Source of the DNA: Clostridia bacterium
GTDB taxonomy: Bacteria > Bacillota_A > Clostridia > Oscillospirales > Acutalibacteraceae
DNA length: 10,338 nt
Direction of reading: 5' to 3'
NCBI GenBank assembly: GCA_017549665.1
Contig: JAFYUD010000016.1
Span: 1 to 10,338 of the forward strand
The position numbers were made by a program, and so were the translations under genes. A model generated the notes under the pieces. The model did no database searches, had not been told where the DNA came from, and saw nothing but the letters and a program-made list of their open reading frames with translations. Of the stretch, positions 6,896 through 10,338 are shown piece by piece. Position 1 is the first letter of the stretch; every line of letters starts with the position of its first letter.

Positions 6896-8705
6896 CAGCT
6901 TCTTCCTCCTCGTCCTTGTAATTTGATGCCTGCATGGTAAACATTTCGGCATATACACCGTTCTTCTCCATAAGCTCTGCATGGCTTCCTGATTCTGATA
7001 CAGTTCCGTTTTCAAAAACGTAAATTCTGTCAGAGAGAACAGCGCTTGAAAGTCTGTGGGAAATGTAGATAACCATTTTGTTTCTGGTTTCTTCTATAAG
7101 ACTTTCGTACATTCTGTATTCAGCTATCGGGTCAAGGGCTGATGACGGCTCGTCAAGCACAGCCATATCAAATGGATGCGCAAACATTCTTGCAGCAGCA
7201 ACCTTCTGCTGCTCACCGCCTGAAAGACCTGCGCCTTTGTCATCAAATTCACGGGTAAGAACTGTATCTGCACCCTTATCAAGTGTCTGAATCTTATCGA
7301 ATACGCCGCCTTTTTTGAGTGCATATTCAACATGGGCTCTGTCCTGTTCATTTTCACATTCACGGCAGAGTACATTTTCGTTGACGGATAATGCAAATAC
7401 CTTATAATCCTGGAAAACTGTGCCGACATGCTTGCGGAGAGATTCCATGTCATATTCTCGTACATTTATTCCGTTGTACAGAATTTCGCCTTCTTCAGGG
7501 TCATAAAAACGAAGAAGAAGCTTTACGAATGTGGATTTTCCGGCACCGTTTTTGCCGACGATTGCGATTGTTTCATCTTTTCCGACCTTGACAGATACAT
7601 TTTTAAGTGTCGGTTTTTCAGCTCCGGGATATGTGAATGTAACATTTCTGAATTCAACAGATTCAAGCTTTCCTGCCTTTTTTGTGCCGTTTATCTGTCT
7701 GTTTTCATAATCGAAGAAAGTTCTTAAATTGCCGAAATAAAGTGAAACTCTCTGTATTTCTGTCAGATTACTGCTGATTCTTTCAATCATTGATTTAAGG
7801 CTTGTTATGGCACTGATAAGTACGGCAAACTGAGCTACGGAAATATTACCCTTGATAAAACCGTAAACACCGTAAATAAGAGTACCTGCAATAGGCAGAA
7901 TCTCACTGAAGAATCCGCCGAATACGTCAATGATTGCTGTCTTAGAACCGTATCTTTTTATTATGTCACAGTTTCTTTCAACAGCTCTGACAAAGCGTGT
8001 TTTCATAACATTGTATATGCCTGATGTACGCATATCCTTTGCAAAATCCTTCAGGAAAACAACACGCTGAACATAATCCTTTCTGCGGTTGTTTGATGTC
8101 ATTTCCTTGTCTTTTCTGTACTCAAGCTTGTTTCTGAAAGACTCAAGCATAATATACGGTATCATACCCAGTAGGAAGAAAAGGATTTTCGGGTCAACGG
8201 AGCAGATATACGATGTAAGACTCACACCGACACCGATAAATGCAATAAGACTTCCTAAGTACCATGATAATGAAAATGTCATATCATTGTTGATAACATC
8301 TGTTGCACGCTTGTAGTTATCATAAAACAAAGGATTTTCGTAGCATTCAATATCAACAGCGCAGGCCTTACGGAAAATCTGTTCATTCAGAAGCTTGTAT
8401 ACCTTTTTGTTTTCAGTTGATGCGATATAATCACCTGCACAGTCGCAGAACTGAGCAAATGCACCGAAAATACAGAATATTATCAGTGTTTTCATAAAGC
8501 TTTCGAAAGTACCGCCGTCTGTTACAATGTTCAGCATTTTATCAAGGAAGTAAACGTTTTTTACATAGTTATCAAATAACCAGTACGCAAATACCGAAAG
8601 AGTAAAGCCCGGTAAAAGGAAAGGCGATGCTTTAAAAATGATTTTTACGGCATAAACTGTATTTTTCAATACGCCGAAACGATCTTTTTTTTCTTTTTTA
8701 TTCAT
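6888..8705 (-). CDS. ABC half-exporter, middle of the three-gene operon, divergent member
   Basis: This 605-residue type IV exporter has a Lys-rich start, about six membrane helices across residues 15-310 (clear ones near 29-45, 70-88, 147-168, 173-188, 262-283 and 288-304) and an ATPase domain from about 347. Motifs: Walker A GKNGAGKST (384-392), Q-loop Q432, signature LSGGE (494-498), Walker B AVLDEP with catalytic E519, and H550, all intact. The loop motif is YENPLFYDNY (122-131). It shares the family pattern with its neighbours but differs clearly at many positions, so it is not part of their recent duplication. It carries more cysteines in the membrane part (78, 87, 89, 115, 121, 168) and ends in an acidic tail. 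Two in-frame ATGs exist (8711 and 8705); the second sits 8 bases after AAAGG, while the first would be only 2 bases from it, so 8705 is preferred. Its substrate is unknown; it may pair with either neighbour or with itself. Confidence 0.9.
   Translation of the reverse strand: MNKKEKKDRFGVLKNTVYAVKIIFKASPFLLPGFTLSVFAYWLFDNYVKNVYFLDKMLNIVTDGGTFESFMKTLIIFCIFGAFAQFCDCAGDYIASTENKKVYKLLNEQIFRKACAVDIECYENPLFYDNYKRATDVINNDMTFSLSWYLGSLIAFIGVGVSLTSYICSVDPKILFFLLGMIPYIMLESFRNKLEYRKDKEMTSNNRRKDYVQRVVFLKDFAKDMRTSGIYNVMKTRFVRAVERNCDIIKRYGSKTAIIDVFGGFFSEILPIAGTLIYGVYGFIKGNISVAQFAVLISAITSLKSMIERISSNLTEIQRVSLYFGNLRTFFDYENRQINGTKKAGKLESVEFRNVTFTYPGAEKPTLKNVSVKVGKDETIAIVGKNGAGKSTFVKLLLRFYDPEEGEILYNGINVREYDMESLRKHVGTVFQDYKVFALSVNENVLCRECENEQDRAHVEYALKKGGVFDKIQTLDKGADTVLTREFDDKGAGLSGGEQQKVAAARMFAHPFDMAVLDEPSSALDPIAEYRMYESLIEETRNKMVIYISHRLSSAVLSDRIYVFENGTVSESGSHAELMEKNGVYAEMFTMQASNYKDEEEEADV
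6905..6909 (-). promoter_or_regulatory. Ribosome binding site of the third exporter, inside the preceding gene
   Basis: GGAGG lies 9 bases before the ATG at 6895, within a purine run (about 6900-6912) that also encodes the Glu-rich end (EEEEADV) of the middle exporter. The stop of the middle gene (6888-6890) is downstream of this start, so the two genes are coupled in translation. Confidence 0.75.
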
Positions 8706-8713
8706 AAACATAA

Positions 8714-8718
8714 CCTTT
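8714..8718 (-). promoter_or_regulatory. Ribosome binding site favouring the start at 8705 of the middle exporter
   Basis: AAAGG lies in the 15-nt gap after the first exporter's stop. Its distance is 8 bases to the ATG at 8705 but only 2 to the ATG at 8711, so initiation should occur at 8705. Confidence 0.6.
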
Positions 8719-8720
8719 AA

Positions 8721-10338
8721 TTATTTATATTTTTCAGCCTGAAGATTGAACATATATGCATACTTTCCGTTCTTTGCCATAAGCTCTTCATGGCTGCCTG
8801 ATTCAACTATTTCACCGTTTTCGAGCATGTATATAACATCTGCCATAACAGTGGTTGAAAGTCTGTGGGAAATGAAAATAACAGTTTTGTTGTCAGCAGC
8901 TCTTGACATGGCTTCATTAAGCGCATATTCGCTCATCGGGTCAAGATTTGCGCTCGGCTCATCGAGAATTGCAAATGCACAATTTTTGTAGAATGATCTT
9001 GCAATAGCAACCTTCTGTGATTCACCGCCTGAAAGTGAAAGACCTTTGTCGTCAAATTCTCTGAGAAGGACTGTATCTGTATCATCGGGAAGCTTCTTTT
9101 CAAAGCCGCTTTCCTTAAGTGCTGCAAAAACCTTTTCCTTGTCATGAGTATCTGACATTGCGACATTTTCACCGATTGTTGCACCAAACAGAGAAAAGTC
9201 CTGAAATACTGCAGCAAAATTGTTGTGATATGCTTTGATATCCCATTCTTTGATGTTTCTGCCGCCTACTGTGATGTTGCCTTCCGTTACGTCATAAAGA
9301 CGGAGAAGCAGATTTGTCAGTGTGGTTTTGCCTGCACCGTTGTAGCCCACAAGCGCTATTTTCTGATAAGGCTTGATTTCAAGATTAATATTTTTAAGAG
9401 TGGGCTTGTCATTTCCGGGGTATGTGAATGACACATTTTCAAGCTTGAGTGTCTGAGGCTTGTCAAGAATCTCAGTGTGTGTGCCGCCTTTGATTTTTTC
9501 GTCGGCATTCATGAATTTCTTGAACTTTTCAACATAAAGACCGTTTTCCCTGAAGTTGATTGCAAACCATGATGTAAGGAAAAACATTCTGTCGCCGATA
9601 TTGATCGCACCATTGAAGGATGCTGCAAATTCACCCATGTCCATCTCTTTTATAACAATCGCCTTGTAACCGAGATAAAGTGTGATTCCCAGATAAATCA
9701 GCAGTGTAAAAGGTGCGCTTTCCTGACAGAAGTACAGCTTCCACTGTTTTTTTAGAAACGGTGTGATTGTGAAAAGACGGGCAATAATGTTTTTGTTGTA
9801 TCGTCTTTCTGTCATTTCACCTGCAGGATTGAGTCTGATTTCTTTTGCATAATCCTGAAGGTAGAACACTCTCCAGAAGTAAAGATTTTTTCTGTCAAGG
9901 GGAGTCATTGCTTCTGTTCTCTGTACATTGACCTTTGCTATGATTCTGCCTACGGGAAGCATCATAAGAAGACATACGAGAACGAAAATCAGACACACGG
10001 GGTCTATTGATGCAACAATACTTGTTACCGTACCGATTGCGATTACATTTGTGAAAAGGGTAGTTGAGTCGTGGATAATTGCTTCAATTCTTTCACCCAT
10101 GGTATTCATCGCAAGAACAAAGTCATTGTAGAATTTGGGATCATCATAAGCTGAAAGATCCATTCTTGCCGCTTTTTCGTATATCTGCTCATACAGCTTT
10201 TTGTTGAGTTTTTCTTTCTGTATGGGCATAAGTATTTCATAAAATATAGTGTTTCCGAGATTTCCGAGAACTACAAGTCCTGCAAAAATGCCGCACGAAA
10301 TGAAAATTCTGTACACGTCTGTTCCCGATTCAATAACG
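8721..10338 (-). CDS. ABC half-exporter, first of three, N-terminus cut by the window edge
   Basis: The frame is open to the window end, giving 539 whole codons including stop, with no start visible. The GTG at 10316 is internal: the frame continues upstream and the residues there match the corresponding part of the third exporter. By that alignment about 58 residues are missing, so the start should lie roughly 175 nt outside. Counting from the residue encoded at 10316, the membrane domain spans 1-260 and the ATPase domain starts near 290, with Walker A GYNGAGKTT (324-332), Q372 of the Q-loop, signature LSGGE (428-432), Walker B AILDEP with catalytic E453, and H484, all intact. The loop motif is YDDPKFYNDF (57-66). 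It is the closest relative, within this window, of the third exporter, keeping the same residue offset throughout. It is the first visible gene of the operon; the promoter is outside. Confidence 0.9.
   Translation of the reverse strand, partial: VIESGTDVYRIFISCGIFAGLVVLGNLGNTIFYEILMPIQKEKLNKKLYEQIYEKAARMDLSAYDDPKFYNDFVLAMNTMGERIEAIIHDSTTLFTNVIAIGTVTSIVASIDPVCLIFVLVCLLMMLPVGRIIAKVNVQRTEAMTPLDRKNLYFWRVFYLQDYAKEIRLNPAGEMTERRYNKNIIARLFTITPFLKKQWKLYFCQESAPFTLLIYLGITLYLGYKAIVIKEMDMGEFAASFNGAINIGDRMFFLTSWFAINFRENGLYVEKFKKFMNADEKIKGGTHTEILDKPQTLKLENVSFTYPGNDKPTLKNINLEIKPYQKIALVGYNGAGKTTLTNLLLRLYDVTEGNITVGGRNIKEWDIKAYHNNFAAVFQDFSLFGATIGENVAMSDTHDKEKVFAALKESGFEKKLPDDTDTVLLREFDDKGLSLSGGESQKVAIARSFYKNCAFAILDEPSANLDPMSEYALNEAMSRAADNKTVIFISHRLSTTVMADVIYMLENGEIVESGSHEELMAKNGKYAYMFNLQAEKYK

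Noticed and set aside
6896..7015. A 40-codon upstream extension of the third exporter
   Set aside because: It lies entirely within the middle exporter's coding sequence, has no ribosome site, and its Arg/Cys/Gln-rich residues do not resemble exporter N-termini, while the ATG at 6895 has a GGAGG at ideal distance and gives a start like that of the middle exporter.
7428..7727. Plus-strand open frame of 99 codons opposite the middle exporter's ATPase domain, with similar ones at 5612-5893 and 9225-9431
   Set aside because: Similar antisense frames recur at matching places in all three exporter genes (FSGTV, FACTV-like text), which is what paralogous ATPase domains produce on the opposite strand, not independent genes.
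6888..8705. A degenerate-site subunit of a heterodimeric exporter
   Set aside because: I looked for a missing catalytic glutamate, altered signature or lost switch histidine in each of the three proteins; all are intact, so the asymmetric-heterodimer signature is not present.
5099..10338. A complete lanthipeptide or other modified-peptide biosynthesis locus
   Set aside because: The exporters resemble those of peptide systems, but no precursor peptide, modification enzyme, C39 peptidase domain or immunity gene is visible in the window; the missing flank beyond 10338 could change this.
1..10338. CRISPR array, tRNA/rRNA genes, insertion sequences, attachment sites or replication origin
   Set aside because: No regularly spaced repeats, cloverleaf-like sequence, transposase or integrase motifs, or DnaA-box clusters were seen; nearly all of the window is accounted for by protein genes.

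Overview
This window looks like chromosomal DNA from an anaerobic gut-type member of the Clostridia (Bacillota), most likely the Ruminococcus/Oscillospiraceae group. That is an inference from moderate-to-low GC coding sequence, very AT-rich intergenic DNA, AGGAGG-type ribosome binding sites, a secreted GH5 glycosidase, a zinc-ribbon membrane protein of a style common in that group, and tandem ABC exporters. There is no rRNA or other marker to fix the genus.

Left arm (plus strand, about 120-3542): a likely sigma-A promoter in a very AT-rich leader drives a three-gene cluster. It encodes a YfcC/DcuC-superfamily transporter, a small zinc-ribbon four-helix membrane protein of unknown role, and an S4-domain RluA/RluD-family pseudouridine synthase. 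The last two genes overlap by one base (TAATG), so they are probably translationally coupled. The cluster ends in a strong hairpin terminator that can also serve the converging gene.

Middle (minus strand, 5082-3549): a secreted glycoside hydrolase family 5 enzyme with a clear signal peptide, a TTG start, its own probable promoter and no dockerin, carbohydrate-binding module or sorting signal. It converges on the left cluster and shares the terminator.

Right arm (minus strand, 10338-5099): three consecutive ABC half-exporters (membrane domain fused to ATPase domain), read right to left. The first lacks its N-terminus because the window ends. The genes are 15 nt apart and then overlap by 8 nt, so they form one operon whose promoter lies outside. 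The first and third are close paralogues that align without net gaps over the whole shared length; the middle one is more divergent. All three keep every ATPase motif, so none is an obvious degenerate heterodimer partner. Substrate is not shown by the sequence: no precursor peptide, maturase, peptidase domain or regulator lies in the window.

No tRNA, rRNA, CRISPR array, insertion sequence, phage gene or attachment site was seen. The most noteworthy items are the three-exporter arrangement with duplicated outer genes, the unassigned zinc-ribbon protein coupled to an RNA-modifying enzyme, and the unusual C-terminal tail of the GH5 enzyme. Nothing here amounts to a clearly new system.
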